DNA of 64,000 nucleotides from Eustoma russellianum. Its lineage: Eukaryota > Streptophyta > Magnoliopsida > Gentianales > Gentianaceae. Shown piece by piece: positions 1 to 11,856 of this stretch (position 1 is its first letter; every line of letters begins with the position of its first letter). The notes beneath the pieces are model-generated. The model was given only the letters and a program-made list of their open reading frames with translations. It did no database searches and had not been told where the DNA came from. The DNA is taken from contig AP025069.1 in NCBI GenBank assembly GCA_036186865.1, positions 14,770,436 to 14,834,435 of the forward strand. Direction: 5' to 3'. The position numbers were made by a program, and so were the translations under genes.

Positions 1-1109
1 TTTCCTGTTGAGAAAGAAAAACTTTACCCCATTTATCATAGATATGCAACATATTCATATTCAAACGAGGCAAAGAACTTATCTTTGGGGGATTTTACAC
101 ATGCAAGTCACCTTGCTTAAGAATCCGAAACATTCATGCTTCAAGCTTAATATTTTCCATCTAAGATTAAATCTTAGTAATAGCTAGACATCCAAGCATA
201 TAATTTCACACATAAGTCAAGAGTATTTATAGTGTACTTGCCTCTTTGAGTCTTAAAGCTCCCTTTTAGCTTGAACTTGTTCGGAAAAAAGGAAAGTTTC
301 CTCCAACCTCTTCCTATTAGACATGGTTTTGGAAGAATAGGAGAGATGGATGTTAGTCCTTACTTAATCATACAATAAGACTTAGTTTGAGGCTAAATGG
401 TCTTACCAATTTGAAGCTTGAGTGGGGGTTGAGATGAATCCAACCCGCTAATAAGCTACCCTCACTTAGTGCCTTGAAAACATTCACCTAAGGACCATGA
501 AGGTCACGGTTTTTGGCAAGGAAGGAAGATACCATGTGAGCTTCACCATTTAAAGTATGGAATTCACTAGAGAATGTTAATATGTGACTTACCTAGACAA
601 GGCTTGAACTTGAAAATGGTTCTTGGACTTCCTTGGCTCAAGTTGGCCGTGTGCCTTGAGGAAAAGGAGAGGGATGCTATTTGGTAATTTCTTGGATAGT
701 TGGTAGGTTAAAGATGGGTTAAGAGGCTCTTTATTAAAGAAGAAGGAAGAAGCCTCTTGGTTAGGGGGAGTGGCCGACGGTTTCATCATGAGGGAAGAGG
801 GACTTTTCATGTGCATTAACATCATAACGGGCCTCACTTAAACCTTAATCATGAGCTACTTCTTAGGGTACATGGAGAATCTTAAAGCCATTATAAGCTC
901 AAAAAGGCCACATGGCCGAAATTATAAGTGTGTGCACTTATACATATATAAATTTATTTTATCTATTAACATAGCTTACCCCTTTTTGTATCTTAATTTA
1001 TATACTATACATATATGCGTTCTTAAAGTGTATTTTCAAACTATTATCCTTTAAATACACTTTTCATGAAACTAAGGTCCTTCAGGCCACTAATACACCC
1101 TAGGCCAAA

Positions 1110-1144
<35 letters not shown>

Positions 1145-1170
1145 CCATATATAGCTATATATATATATAT
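1110..1170. repeat. Imperfect (TA)n tract before LINE fragment A
   Basis: Mostly alternating TA, broken by ATG, ACC and AGC. It lies about 50-60 bp upstream of the 5' end of LINE fragment A, as (TA)n tracts do for LINEs B, C and D. Confidence 0.9.
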
Positions 1171-1214
1171 TTCCATTACTACGCATATATGTATAAATAT
1201 ATCATGTAAACATA

Positions 1215-2290
1215 CGATAACCCTGTGTTCGAAAAAATGGCGAAGGGGATAAGGGCAAAAGCCGGCGATCGCGCGGCACCTGCCGCCGCCGCATAGATTC
1301 TGCCATTAACCCGTTAGTTTCCGGCATTGCTTTCGCTTTTCACTCTCCCGGCAAGATTTTTCATTTCATTCGCATATAAGCATCTCACTGATCATTAGTC
1401 GATCGTTCATCCATATGGAGTCATCGCCGCCTTCTTTTGCGGCGGTTGTGGCCGGCGACTCATCATCGCAAAAAATCAACATTTCTCCAAAGACATTCTC
1501 TCGATACAAATGTATCCCCTTAATCTCCTTCTTGGATTTAGAAATTGATGCACTTGATGCCCCTTTCAAATATTCTTTGGTGGGTACATTCTGGTATGGG
1601 CGGCCTCCTTTGAAGGTCATACGAGATGTTTTTGAGAAAATAGGATTTCATCATGATCTCCGTATAACCCTAATCGATCCAACACATATACTGCTGAATT
1701 TCCGGAATGAGGCGGATTACTTGCGTTTCTTCTATCGTCGATCATGGCATATTTCAGGCTGTCATATGCGTATTCCGAAATGGCCAGTGGACTTCGATCC
1801 TACCACTGATGTCCCTATTGTCCCCGTTTGGATAGCTTTACCTGGTCTCCCAATTCATCTTCATCGTAAAGAGGCGCTTTTTGAAGTATGGATCCCCCAT
1901 CAAGCTTGATGTAGCAACAGCAGATGGACTTAGACCTTCAGTTGCTAGAGTATGTGTGGAAGTTGATGTTTCTCAGGAATTGCCTCAAAAAATTTATTTG
2001 CAGGCTAAGAACCGTTTCATCCTACAGTCTGTAGTATATGAAGATTTGCCGTTATTTTGCACTGCATGTAGACGATTAGGCCATGCAGTGGCCACATGCC
2101 CACCGCAAAAATCATCCTCAGTACCTCCTCCGTCGCCTCCCCCGCCGCCTCGTCACCCAATCCAGCGCTGGACACCGGTTAAAAATAAACATTCTGCGCC
2201 GCCTGGCACATCTTCAGTTGACCGCCCACCGGCTGATCCGGTGTCACAACCTGACCATGATCCGCCAGTCCACCAAGATGATATACCTGA
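1215..2290 (+). mobile_element. LINE fragment A (5' UTR plus ORF1 only)
   Basis: Begins with a GC-rich 5' leader (GCCGCCGCCGC near 1283) like those of LINEs C and D and runs into a DUF4283 ORF1. Similarity to ORF1 of LINE D stops near a shared DDIP motif at about 2280. No ORF2 or 3' UTR follows; the next bases return to LTR-like sequence. LINEs usually lose the 5' side, so keeping the 5' end and losing the 3' end is unusual. The exact end points are estimates. Confidence 0.75.
1415..2290 (+). pseudogene. LINE A ORF1 (DUF4283 + zinc knuckle), frameshifted
   Basis: Nucleic-acid-binding ORF1 protein of a plant L1-type LINE, which would coat the element RNA. The start ATG (MESSPPSF) matches the position of the starts in LINEs C and D (MAAAPTF, MATAPSF). 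The DUF4283 region runs over residues 25-150 with the hallmark GTFWYGRPPLK. A small deletion near 1885-1900 removes part of the VRPIG region and shifts the frame; the continuation is read from 1881. It ends in a zinc knuckle CTACRRLGHAVATC (CX2CX4HX4C) and a proline run, and then is lost. Compared with LINE D, the acidic part and the basic C-terminus are missing. Confidence 0.85.
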
Positions 2291-2919
2291 AAATTTACTA
2301 CTTAGTAGCTCTTTTACTCTTTAGTTGATTTAAGGTAAAAAAGATCACCAAAGTTTTTAGTGGAGGTGTTAATGGTAGAGGTTATCCCATCTATCTCTTA
2401 TTGCTTGCATCCAACGGTTCTTAAAGGAAAAAGGGGAAGAATTCTTCAATCTTGGATCAACCCTTTTAAATTACTACTTGTATGAGACCTTCTTAGAATC
2501 TCTTTCAGATAAAAATAAAGTGACTAGTTGGGCATTTAAATTTAAAAAAAATGATCTCATGTATGCCTTATCATGTAGTACCCGACGGCTTTTAGAGGAA
2601 AAAGGAGGGAATCTTTTTCCTTACACTCTTGAGACACATTTAGTGGAATACTTATTCCATGTGTAAGATTATGAGCCGGTTATCTTTTAAGGATTCAGAT
2701 ATCTTAGAGTTTTCTAAAACCCTTGTGGCCGAAATTTTAAGAACCCTGGGGGGGTTAAGTTGTCAACTCACATGCTTCATAATTCATACTTGAGGTAGTA
2801 TACTATTTCCCTACAATATTAAAGAAACGTTGTTACAATGTTCTCGGCAGGAATAACATTCCATTGCCTCACTTCATACTAGTCCCCGATACAGTACGGT
2901 GTTTCGATGGGGTACAACA

Positions 2920-3343
2920 ATTATTGCTCATACTTGCCTTATCACATTACAGAGAACAGGGACCTTAATGCCTTGTTCATTGAGTAAGGACCCCAGTTAG
3001 AGTAACCGTGAGATGAGATGTAGGCCAGAGTTATGCATTAGACATGTTGAGCATTTTGATCATGATGACTTAGATTATTTTTTAGACATTGTACATTATG
3101 ATTTGTACGCATTTGATCATGATGACTTAGATTATTTTTTAGACATTGTATATTATGATTTGTACGCACTTATGACGATTTGTATTGATATGTATGTTGT
3201 ATGTTTATCTTTATTTTGCTTCCACTATCTCGATTCATGATTCATGTCAACATGCACATGTATAGTATCGGCGCCTTATACTTCTGGTAGAGAGTATGGC
3301 AGATGCACCAACCTGAAACCCTAGTTTCGAACAGGGCGCTACA
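2920..3343 (+). repeat. 3' portion of the 5' LTR of gypsy A
   Basis: Ends in GGGCGCTACA at 3343, two bases before the PBS. The left part is beyond the inserted family-B LTR. No clear match to the retained part of the 3' LTR (13791-15545) is visible, as expected if the two remnants cover different ends of the LTR. Confidence 0.75.
3055..3168 (+). repeat. 57-bp tandem duplication inside the 5' LTR of gypsy A
   Basis: GATCATGATGACTTAGATTA occurs at 3058 and again at 3115. The two 57-bp units differ by about one base, so this is a recent local duplication. Confidence 0.9.
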
Positions 3344-3345
3344 GG

Positions 3346-3358
3346 TGGTATCAGAGCC
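3346..3358 (+). other. Primer binding site of gypsy A (tRNA-iMet type)
   Basis: TGGTATCAGAGCC, complementary to the 3' end of initiator methionine tRNA, two bases after the LTR end. Minus-strand DNA synthesis would start here. Confidence 0.93.
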
Positions 3359-3647
3359 TAAGGCTCTAGATCCATGCAGAAACAGTAAAGTAAAGGACTT
3401 AGAGTTTAAGTGATAATTTTAGAACTTAAGCGATGATTTTAGATTGAGAGATCCAGCCTCAGATTAAGCTAACTAGAATGGTTAAGGGTTAACGGACAAA
3501 ATGACTTACTATATGTAAGTAATAGATGGATATAGTGAAAACCTATTGATTAGAATTATTGTTTAAATAATAAGGAAAATGACTTGAATAAATATTTTTG
3601 TTAAGTGTTTTTGAATTGTTGTATTGATATTAAATGCCTCTGATAGG

Positions 3648-4840
3648 ATGTCGTCACGACACAGAGGAAGAACACGCGGTGGTAGACCCGCACAGTTACC
3701 TCCTCCTCCACAGGTACCTCTGCTAGCAGAGTCAGTACCACCATTTATGGATCTCGTACCCCCACCTCAGCAGCTGTAGTATCAGGGGGATTTTCATCAG
3801 GCTGTACTTCAAGCCTTGGTACAGATCGGACAGGCCATTGGAAATAACGGTCATCAGAATCAGGTTGTATCTCCATTGCCGCCGCCGCCGCCCTCCCATA
3901 GCATGGCACTCGTTTTTCTTATAGGGAAGTGAAGAGGGCCCGAATGCCTAATTTCAAGGGCGGATTTGATATATATGTAGCCGAGAAATGGCTAAATAAG
4001 GTACACAATAATTTTGATCTGATTTAGGTACCTGACGAGATGAAAGCTCAGGTTATTTCTGATTATTGAGGCGGATCAGTGGTGGAACACGAGTCTACAT
4101 CATCCGCCCATACTAGTTACTTGGGCACGATTTCAAGTGGAGTTCCGTAAATTTTACATCCCACCCTCAGTTGCTATAAAGAAAATGGGGATGTTTGAGA
4201 CTTTGGTGCAGGCGCCCGGCATGACAATGGCAGACTATGCCGATTAGTTTACCGCTTAGGGGAGATATGCCTCAGCTATAATGGGGAGTGAGCAGCTCAA
4301 GATGATTCAGTTTGAAAGGGGTATGAACTCACGCATTTGCAATTGGATTGTGAATGCAAATCCAAGAGATTTTGGGAAATGACTGGAAGCATGCTATCAT
4401 GTTGAGCGTGATATTCTGAGGAGAGATGCAGAGATAAAAGGAAAAGAGGCCACAAGATGCTGGAGATGATTGTTCCAGACAGTGGACTAAGAACAGAGGG
4501 GATTCAGTGGCAGACCTCAGCCTCAAAAACAACCACAGTAGCTACCGTAGTTTCAGCTGGCCCCACAGCCACAATTTCAGCGTCTTCAACTGCCGCAGCA
4601 GTACATGGCTGGACCACAGCCAGCTAGTCGTTGTTGCCCTAATTGCCATAATTTGCACACAGAGCATGCCGTTTGGAGACTGGTGCGTGCTTTAATTGCG
4701 GAAGGATGGGTCACATAATTAAGGATTGTTCGGTCCCGAGGAATGGACAACAGAGAAATGTGTAGCAGCAGAAGGATCGCCCACGAGCCAATGCCGGAGT
4801 TCATGTGATGACGGATGTAGAAGTCCTTGATGTGCCAGAT
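3648..4840 (+). pseudogene. gypsy A gag (capsid/nucleocapsid), degraded
   Basis: Starts at an ATG (MSSRHRGRTRGG) about 290 bp after the PBS. A proline/glutamine-rich N-terminus is followed by capsid-like stretches such as WARFQVEFRKFY (near 4118) and QFERGMNS (near 4310). A CCHC zinc knuckle CFNCGRMGHIIKDC is readable near 4688-4730. Many in-frame stops and frame changes mean no long ORF survives. The role would have been particle formation and RNA packaging. Identity rests on position, the knuckle and the run into a protease. Confidence 0.8.
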
Positions 4841-4925
4841 GTGGTGACATTTATATTTAATTGAGCAATTTAAGTGTTATTATATTATACCTGTTTAGAA
4901 TTTCTACTTGAATTATAAATTATCT

Positions 4926-6525
4926 CAGCTGCGATATTAGTAGACAATGTACCTACGATTGTATTGTTTGAAAGTGGTGCAAGTCACTCTTTCATGTCTA
5001 AGAGGTTTGCCAAGAACCTTAGCAACTATCCGACATGGTTAGAGACACTGTATCGTGTTCAGGTAGCTGGTGAGTAGTTTCTTATTTCACATCACCTGTA
5101 TATGGAGCGTGAAATCGAGATGGAAGGGCAAAAGTTAGAGGCTACTCTAATTCATATACATATTGGGGACTTCGACATAATTCTAGGCATGGATTGGCTG
5201 TTCAAGTACCATGCTACTACTGACTATCAAGAAAATACGTGTAGTGATCAAGGGCCCGACCGAAAGGAGGTTGTAAATCAGTGCAATTCTAAGTTAAAGA
5301 AGATACCATGAGATGTATATCTGATAGCAGCACAAGCTTACCGAGCGCTAAAGAAGGGAGATGAGTGTTTTCTAGTATATGCCCTTGGCGATGAATTGGA
5401 GATTCCTACGCTCGACAGTATTCCGGTACTTAGAGATTTTTCAGATGTATTTCTGGATGACTTGCCTGGTTTACCTCCAGAGAGGAAGATTGAGTTTGAG
5501 ATAAACATTGTACCTGGAGCAGATTGTACCTGGAGCAGACTCTATCTCTAAAGCACCATATCGGATGGCTACATCAAAATTAAAAGAGTTGAAAGTGCAG
5601 CTACAGGAGTCGATCGAGAAGAAATTTATCCGGCCCAGCATATCACCGTGGGGAGCTCCAGTCTTGTTCGTGAAGAAAAAGATGACAGTATGAGCTGTGC
5701 ATCGATTATAGAGAGCTGAATAAGATCACAATCGAGAATAAGTATCCACTACCAAGGATCGACGATTTGTTCGACCAGTTGAGGGTAAGTAATTTAAATA
5801 CTTAATTGATGCTAATATGTTTGAGTATAAACAGTAATCGTTGCGTACAGGGTGTCAAAGTGTTCAGCAAGATCGATCTTCGCTCCGGATATCACCAGTT
5901 GAAGATCAAAATATATGATGTTGCTAAGACCGCATTTTGCACTCGAGATGGGCATTACGAGTTTCTAGTGATGCCATTCGGGTTGACTATTGCCCCAACA
6001 GCATTTATGGATTTGATGAATACGGTATTCCATGAGCAGCTAGACAAGTTCGTAGTGATTTTCATTGATGACATTCTTGTGTATTCTCCAGATGAGGAGG
6101 CACACGCTGAGCACTTGAGGATTGTACGGAGTATATTGCAGGAGAAGCAACTCTATGCCAAGTTTGGTAAGTGCAAGTTTTTGCCATGCAATGTACAATT
6201 CTTGGGGCATGTTGTTTCTGAAGATGGCATATCACTGGACCCTAAGAAGATCAAGGCCATTACTGAGTGGCCAAGACCGACGAACATGACAGAAATTCAG
6301 AGTTTCTTGGGATTGGCCAGATATTATCGGAAGTTCGTTGATGGTTTCTCCAGGATTGCAGTTCTGTTAACTAGATTGACACAAAAGACTAAGTTTGATT
6401 ACACTACAGCATGTAACTAAAGCTTCACCGAACTTAAAAAGAGACTGAGTTCTGTCCCAGTTTTAGCGCAGCCCAATTCAAGGAAGGGTTTATAGTATAC
6501 AGTGATGCGTCCAAGAATGGGTTAG
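4926..6525 (+). pseudogene. gypsy A pol, 5' part: protease and reverse transcriptase
   Basis: The aspartic protease begins near 4930; its active-site triad is changed to ESGAS where DSGA/T is usual. It ends with the family motif ILGMDWL near 5180. The spacer is followed by RT: APYRM (5557), SPWGAPVLFVKKK (5645), the intron at 5785-5850, then FSKIDLRSGYHQ, VMPFGL, the catalytic FIDDILVYS (6064) and FLGLARYYRKFV. A 13-base repeat at 5508-5535 (GTACCTGGAGCAGA twice) shifts the frame at the RT start. The RNase H start follows and is cut by the second intron at 6526. A non-coding block of about 75 bp just before the protease (about 4850-4925, ending CTCAG) could be a third intron, but no convincing donor is visible. 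Confidence 0.9.
5785..5850 (+). other. Predicted 66-bp intron in gypsy A RT
   Basis: Donor GTAAGT at 5785 and acceptor TACAG at 5846-5850. Removal leaves phase-0 coding between FDQLR and GVKVFSKIDL, where gypsy RTs are normally continuous; unspliced, the stretch contains a stop. Family B has a 71-bp intron-like insert at the same codon boundary. Confidence 0.8.
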
Positions 6526-6559
6526 GTAAATAAATAAACAACTTCATTATTTTAAAATT

Positions 6560-6987
6560 TATATATAAAATGGCATAATAAACGCTTAAGAAACTCACAA
6601 ATGTGAGAAAGGGCTCGTATATTCAAATAGGAAGAAAAGACTACATACTACAAGAAAGGTCCAACGGCTAGTTAGCTTGCTGAGGTCGTCAGCCTTAACT
6701 GCTATTTTGATGGCTAAAAACCAGTGTGTAAAACGCCTAATTTATCATCAATCTGAGGATCATTGTCTAGCCTGATGATTAAGGAATTGAATTACATAAT
6801 TATGTCCTAATTATGACAATAATTAACAGTAAAAATTAGGCCTAATATAAGTGTTCGACGTAATTATCAATCCGCTCGATGAAATGTCCCAATAAGGGTG
6901 CTGAGCTTGTTCTTCTTCATCACCTAATTCAACTAGCCAGTTTGTTCACTTATTGATTCTTCGATATGATATCCATGTGTTCCAACA
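6560..6987 (-). repeat. 3' LTR of the copia element
   Basis: 428 bp, strongly similar to 11431-11856: shared blocks include AAGAAACTCACAAATGTGAG and CATTGTCTAGCCTGATGATT. Differences are scattered single bases and small indels, indicating that the insertion is not recent. Confidence 0.93.
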
Positions 6988-7059
6988 CTCCCCCTCAAGC
7001 TAGAGTTGTAGATATTGATACAACCTAGATTGCTTAGTAGTTTATTGAAGATGTTAATG

Positions 7060-10000
7060 TTTATTGCTATGTCAGAATATCAGCCACTTGATCCCTGGAC
7101 CTGATGTAGTGTAGCTTCAGATTTTTTCCTTCAATTTTTTCCCTGATGAAGTGTCTATTAATCTCAATATGCTTTGACTTGTCATGCTGCATCGATTTTT
7201 CTGTCATATTTATAGCAGATATGTTATCACAATACACTTCCACATGCAGCTGGACTTCCAGCTTCAAGTCATTCATCACCCTGTTAGCCCAGATTCCTTC
7301 ACATACCCCAAGTGATAGTGCACGTAATTCAGCTTCAGCACTGCTCCTAGATAGAACATGTTGCTTTTTTGCTTTTCCATATAATCAGATTAACCCACAA
7401 ATAAGAGGCATAGCGTGAGGTGGATCTCATATCTGACTTAGACCCTGTCGAGTCAGCATCTGTGAAGATCTTGATGCTCATGTCTTGAGACTTCTTAATG
7501 AAAAGTCCCTGTCCAGGAGTAGTTTCAGATATCTGCGGATTCTTAATGCATAATTTCAATTATAGGATCATGCATATATTGACTGATAAAACTCCATAGC
7601 GGATATGAGGTCTGGTGTGAGATAAGTAAATCAGTTTACTTGTTAATCTCTAATACCTCTACTTATCTATTTTTTCTGTATTCCATACCTTCTTTGCCTT
7701 CTGTCCATGCTCCACTAGAGTATTTTCAGTCTTGCAATTGATCATGTTTGTATCATGCAGGAGATCAATAATATACTTTCTCTGAGACAAACATAAACCA
7801 TGGGAAGACCTGGATACTTTCAGGCCAAGATAGTATCTACGCTGACCCAAATCCTTAACGTCAAATGATTTAGCGAACTTCTGTTTTGTGTCAGTGATTC
7901 CAATATGATGATTTCCAGTTAAAATAATGTCATCTACATAGACTAGGATGATAATAATATGTTCATAATCAATATGCCTAGTAAACAAGATATGATCACC
8001 ATGACTCTGGATGAAACCAAAGGACATAACAGTGGTATTAAATCTTCTAAACCAGGATCTTGGTTATTGTTTTAGGCCATAGAGGCATTTTTTAAGTCTG
8101 GATACTTTGTTTTTATTTTACTTAGTGAATAATCTAGGTGGAATATGCATATGTACCTACTCTTCTAAATCTCCATTAAGAAATGCATTTTTAAAGTCAA
8201 GTTGAAATAATGGCCAGCCCAGGTTGACAGCAATGGTAAACAGAATTCTTACAGTATTCAACTTTGCTACAGGTGCATAGGTTTCTCCATAGTCTATTCC
8301 AAAGGTTGGGGTGAAGCCTATGGCCATCAATCTTGCCTTGAATCTGTTAATTGAGCCATCAGAGTTACACTTAGCAGAAAAAATCCACTGACATCCTACC
8401 GGCCTTATTCCTTATGTTGCAGGAATCAGCTCACACGTAACATTTTTTTAGCAAGACGACATTTTCTCTTGAATAGCTTGCCTCCATTCTGGCTGAGACA
8501 ATGCTTCCTGTATATTCTTGCAAACCCTTATCTCATCCAAGGATGATATAAAATTTTTGAAACAAAGACTAAGACAGTCATATGAAATATAATTGTTAAG
8601 GGGATGCAGTTTTTTCACACATGTCCTGACTCTTTTTCTTACAGCAAGAGGCCTATTATCCACAAGAGATACTTCTTGTAAGAAGATGCGGCCTCATTAC
8701 TTTCATTTGTTTTTCTGAGGGAGCCTGCAGACTGATCAAAAATAGGTTGATTCCTTTAGAGACGAGTCATTCTCCCCCTCAGTTGGAATCTCACTCTCTT
8801 TGGCAGGCTCTGATCTAGTCATATCAATGACACTCCAAAGGTTATTTTCTAATTCATGCTTCGTTTCAGGCATAGTGGCGCTATTGTATGAATTTGGTTC
8901 ATCAAATACTACATCCAATGAGACATACATTTTTCTGGATCTAGGTGAGTAGCATTTGTATCCTTTTTGAGCATTAGAATACCCAAGAAAGATGCATTTC
9001 TCTGATCTCATGTCAAGTTTACTCCTGAACTGCTCAGGAATGTGTCTATACACAACACATCCAAATACCTTCATAAGTAACTCAGAGAACAACTTATCAG
9101 AATATGACTATGATAGAACATACTCATGTGATTCAAATTTAAGGACCTTAGCAGGCATTTTATTAATAAGGTGAGTAGCAGTAAGTGCACCTTCACCCCA
9201 ATAATGTTTAGGAACCTTCATTGACATCATGATTGCCCTTGTTACTTCAAGGAGATGTCAATTTTCCTTCCTTCAACTCCATTTTGCCATGGAGTATAAG
9301 TGCAGGAGGTTTGATGAAGGATTCCTTTAGTTCCAAGATACTTTTTTACTGATTTTCAAGGTACTCCATTCCATTATCTGTTCTTTGGATTTTAATTGAA
9401 GTGTTGAATTTATTTGTAATCATGCAAATGAATCTCCCAATTATATCACCAACTTCATATTTATGTTTCATAAGAAACACCTAGGTCACTCTGGAGTGGC
9501 CATCTACAAACATGATGAACCATATGCTTCCATTTATGTTGGCAACCCTTGAAGGCACCCAAACATCTGAATGAACCAGTCTGAAAGGAGAGCTCCTTTT
9601 ATAGACTTTTGCAGGAAAATTGGTTCTGCAGCTTTTAGCAAATTAACACTCTTCACAAAATAAATCTCTTTGATTAATATTGGCAAACAAGGCTGGCATA
9701 AGTCTCCTAAGATACAAGAACTTAGGATGTCCTAATATCTTATGCCATAGCAAAATACTCTCAGTGTTCCTACTAGTTGTCATACATGAACCTGTACTAG
9801 TTTGGTAAATAAGAGGACGTGGTTCTTCTACCTGAAGAAGTCCATTGACATTGTTAGCAATGCAAATCTTCTCTTTGAAGAAGATTTCCTGAAAATGACA
9901 TATAGAAGGTGAGAACCTCACTTTACAATTATTATCTTCAGCCATTTGAACCACAGAAATTAAATTGAAACTAAGTTTAGGAATAAACAGAACATTTCTT

Positions 10001-10380
10001 AGTTTTAAGGTGTCTGTTAACTGAACGTTTCCACTGCCAAGAATTCTAATCCCAGTTCCATTGGCAACCTTAACTTTAGCAGGATTAGTAAGTGATATGA
10101 AGTAAGTTAGTTTATGTTTATTCCAAGTCATGTGGTGTGTGGTACCAGAATCTACTATCCATGTGAAGAGAAGTTTAGAAAGAGTACCATAACTAGCCAA
10201 TGTTGCTTGGATAGACTCCTGATTTATCTCAAGGGGCTGTTTTTTGGTTTGAACTGCTTCATGAAATGAAAGATTGAGACTGAATAGGGACTCCAGATGG
10301 TCCAGTGACACAATTGCTAGAAGCTCCTGCGTCTGATCTTTTCTAGCTCCCTTGGTTAGATGCTTGGGATCTCCATGGTT
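7060..10380 (-). pseudogene. copia pol (protease, integrase, RT, RNase H), broken
   Basis: Read right to left. Protease DSGTTHHMT (about 10120-10160) is the copia active site. The GAG_pre-integrase region LLWHKILGHPKF (about 9740) carries the histidine of the zinc site and ends FCEEC near 9645. The integrase core region (about 8740-9640) includes VFGCVVYRHIPE and KCIFLGYSNAQKGYKC. RT (about 7660-8450) has the copia catalytic motif YVDDIILTGNH near 7930 and YYLGLKVSRS. RNase H (about 7060-7560) has TDADSTGSK, the acidic YCDN and the end RSRDQVADILT. At least six stops or frame changes interrupt what should be one polyprotein. Confidence 0.9.
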
Positions 10381-11217
10381 CTGGATTCCTCCTATGCTCA
10401 TTAAACTTAGATGGAGATCTGTCATGCTTAAAATAGCATTTCTCCTCAGTGTGCCCAACTCTCTTGCATAATTTGCAAGTAGGTCTATTGTCACTGTTTC
10501 TTCTATTGTCCTGTTGAACTGAGGAATATATCTCCTTGTGACTGTATGAGCAGTAGCCTTATCACATTGTACAGCTAAGGGTGCAGGAACAGCTATTGAT
10601 GCTCCTTTGGTAGAGGAAGTAGAACTCATCATGAGTTTTATGCTACTCTCCTATTGTCTAATATCTGAGAAAACTTCATTGATTGATGGGAGAGGCTTGG
10701 TACTAAGTATCCTCCCCCTCACAGCATCAAATTCTTTGTTCAGACCAGCCATGAATCTAAAGATTCTCTTGTTTTTATACATCTGATCAGCCTCCTGATT
10801 TGGCCATTTATGTGTATCAAACACATCAATTTGTTGCCAGATTCGTTTAATCTGACCAACGTACATATTCACAGGTGAATCTCCCTATTTTATGTCATGG
10901 AGCATGACATCAGGCTCATAGAATTCAGACATATTGTCCAATTTTAAGTACATTTATTGTGCAACCTGCCATATTTCTGCAGCAGAGTTATAGAGGATGA
11001 AGTTGTCACTCACCTCTGTGGCTATGGAACTAATTAACCAAGACATGATCATGGAGTTCTCTGCATTCCACGTCTTGAATTGCTCAGAGGACACCTTATG
11101 AATAACAGTTTCAGCATTTAGGTAGGCTTCTTTACCTTTACCTGTGATAAACATTTCAACTGCCCGAGACCAAGCCAGGTAGTTATTTCCATTCAGTTTA
11201 TGATTGATTATGGTCAT
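10380..11217 (-). pseudogene. copia gag, broken
   Basis: N-terminal gag starts at 11217 with KLNGNNYLAWSRAVEMF, typical of copia (UBN2/retrotran_gag) proteins, and continues through WQVAQ (10960). After a stop, a second block (10651-10872) has IKRIWQQIDVF and FMAGLNKEFDAVRGRIL. A CCHC-like knuckle (CKLCKRVGHTEEKC, near 10440-10490) is readable in another frame. It lies about 210 bp inside the PBS, the expected gag position. Confidence 0.85.
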
Positions 11218-11418
11218 AGGGTTTGAATCAATTATGGATTAAGATGAGCCAACCCCAGTTGAGGTGGCGTGAATTGCAACTCCAGGAACAGATGGGGCTT
11301 CACTTCCTGCAGATTCCATTGCTTACACTTTACAGAACAAAGTGGAGACGATGAATAGTAGTAAAGAATTTGAATTTATGAACAACTTTAGCTTGTAATA
11401 ATCATGCTGAGTTCAAAA

Positions 11419-11430
11419 GCTCTGATACCA
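11419..11430 (-). other. Primer binding site of the copia element
   Basis: TGGTATCAGAGC on the minus strand, directly adjoining the right LTR: a tRNA-iMet type site. Confidence 0.92.
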
Positions 11431-11856
11431 TATAGATAAAATGGCACAACAAACACTTAAGAAACTCACAAATGTGAGAAAGAACTCATATATTCAAATA
11501 AGAAGGAGACTACATACTTATACAAGAAAGGTTCAACGGCTAGTTGGCCTGCTGAAGTCGTCAGCCTTAACGGCTATTTTGATGGTTAAAAACAAGTGTA
11601 AAATTCCTAACATATCATCAATCTGATGATCATTGTCTAGCCTGATGATTAAGAAATACAATTACATATTTATGTCCTAAGTATGTATAATTAACATTAA
11701 GAAACTAGGCCTAATATAAGTGTTCGACGTAATTATCAATCTACTTGAAGAAATGTCCCAATGAGTGCGCTGAGCTGGTTCTTCTCCATCACCTGATCCA
11801 ACTGGTCTGTTTGTTCACTTATTGATTCTTCAGTATGATCATCATGTATTCCAACA
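11431..11856 (-). repeat. 5' LTR of the copia element
   Basis: 426 bp, partner of 6560-6987. Its outer end TTCCAACA (plus strand) abuts the AAATT target duplication at 11857-11861. Confidence 0.93.

Larger units (their letters stand above)
1..2919 (-). mobile_element. LTR of a minus-strand Ty3/gypsy element (family B relative), interrupted by a LINE
   Basis: Bases 1-1100 resemble, in the same orientation, the inner part of the long LTRs at 41384-63301: the shared text includes the TTTGGGGGATTT region near 90, the TCTAAGATTAAATCTTAGTA block near 165 and CTCAAGTTGGCCGTGTG near 640. The right end GGGGTACAACA at 2919 matches the GGGTACAACA ends of those LTRs, and the polypurine tract does not follow, so 2919 is an outer end. 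The left end lies outside the window. It may be a solo LTR or the 5' LTR of a minus-strand element running leftwards. Divergence from the array LTRs is clear, so it is an older or sister family. It contains LINE fragment A and is itself set in the 5' LTR of gypsy A. Confidence 0.7.
6560..11856 (-). mobile_element. Ty1/copia element, complete but decayed, inside gypsy A
   Basis: 5297 bp on the minus strand with LTRs of 428 bp (left) and 426 bp (right), target duplication AAATT at 6555-6559 and 11857-11861, a PBS at 11419-11430 and a purine tract next to the left LTR (CTCCCCCTC on the plus strand at 6986). Domain order is gag, protease, integrase, RT, RNase H, as in Ty1/copia. The LTRs begin TGTTGGAA on the minus strand but seem to end TATA rather than CA. 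Confidence 0.93.

Noticed and set aside
3346..3358. tRNA gene fragments at TGGTATCAGAGCC and similar sites
   Set aside because: Only 12-13 nt match initiator tRNA and each lies at an LTR edge; these are primer binding sites.
4850..4925. Third intron of gypsy A before the protease
   Set aside because: The block breaks coding and ends CTCAG, but no donor gives a convincing in-frame join; kept only as a remark.
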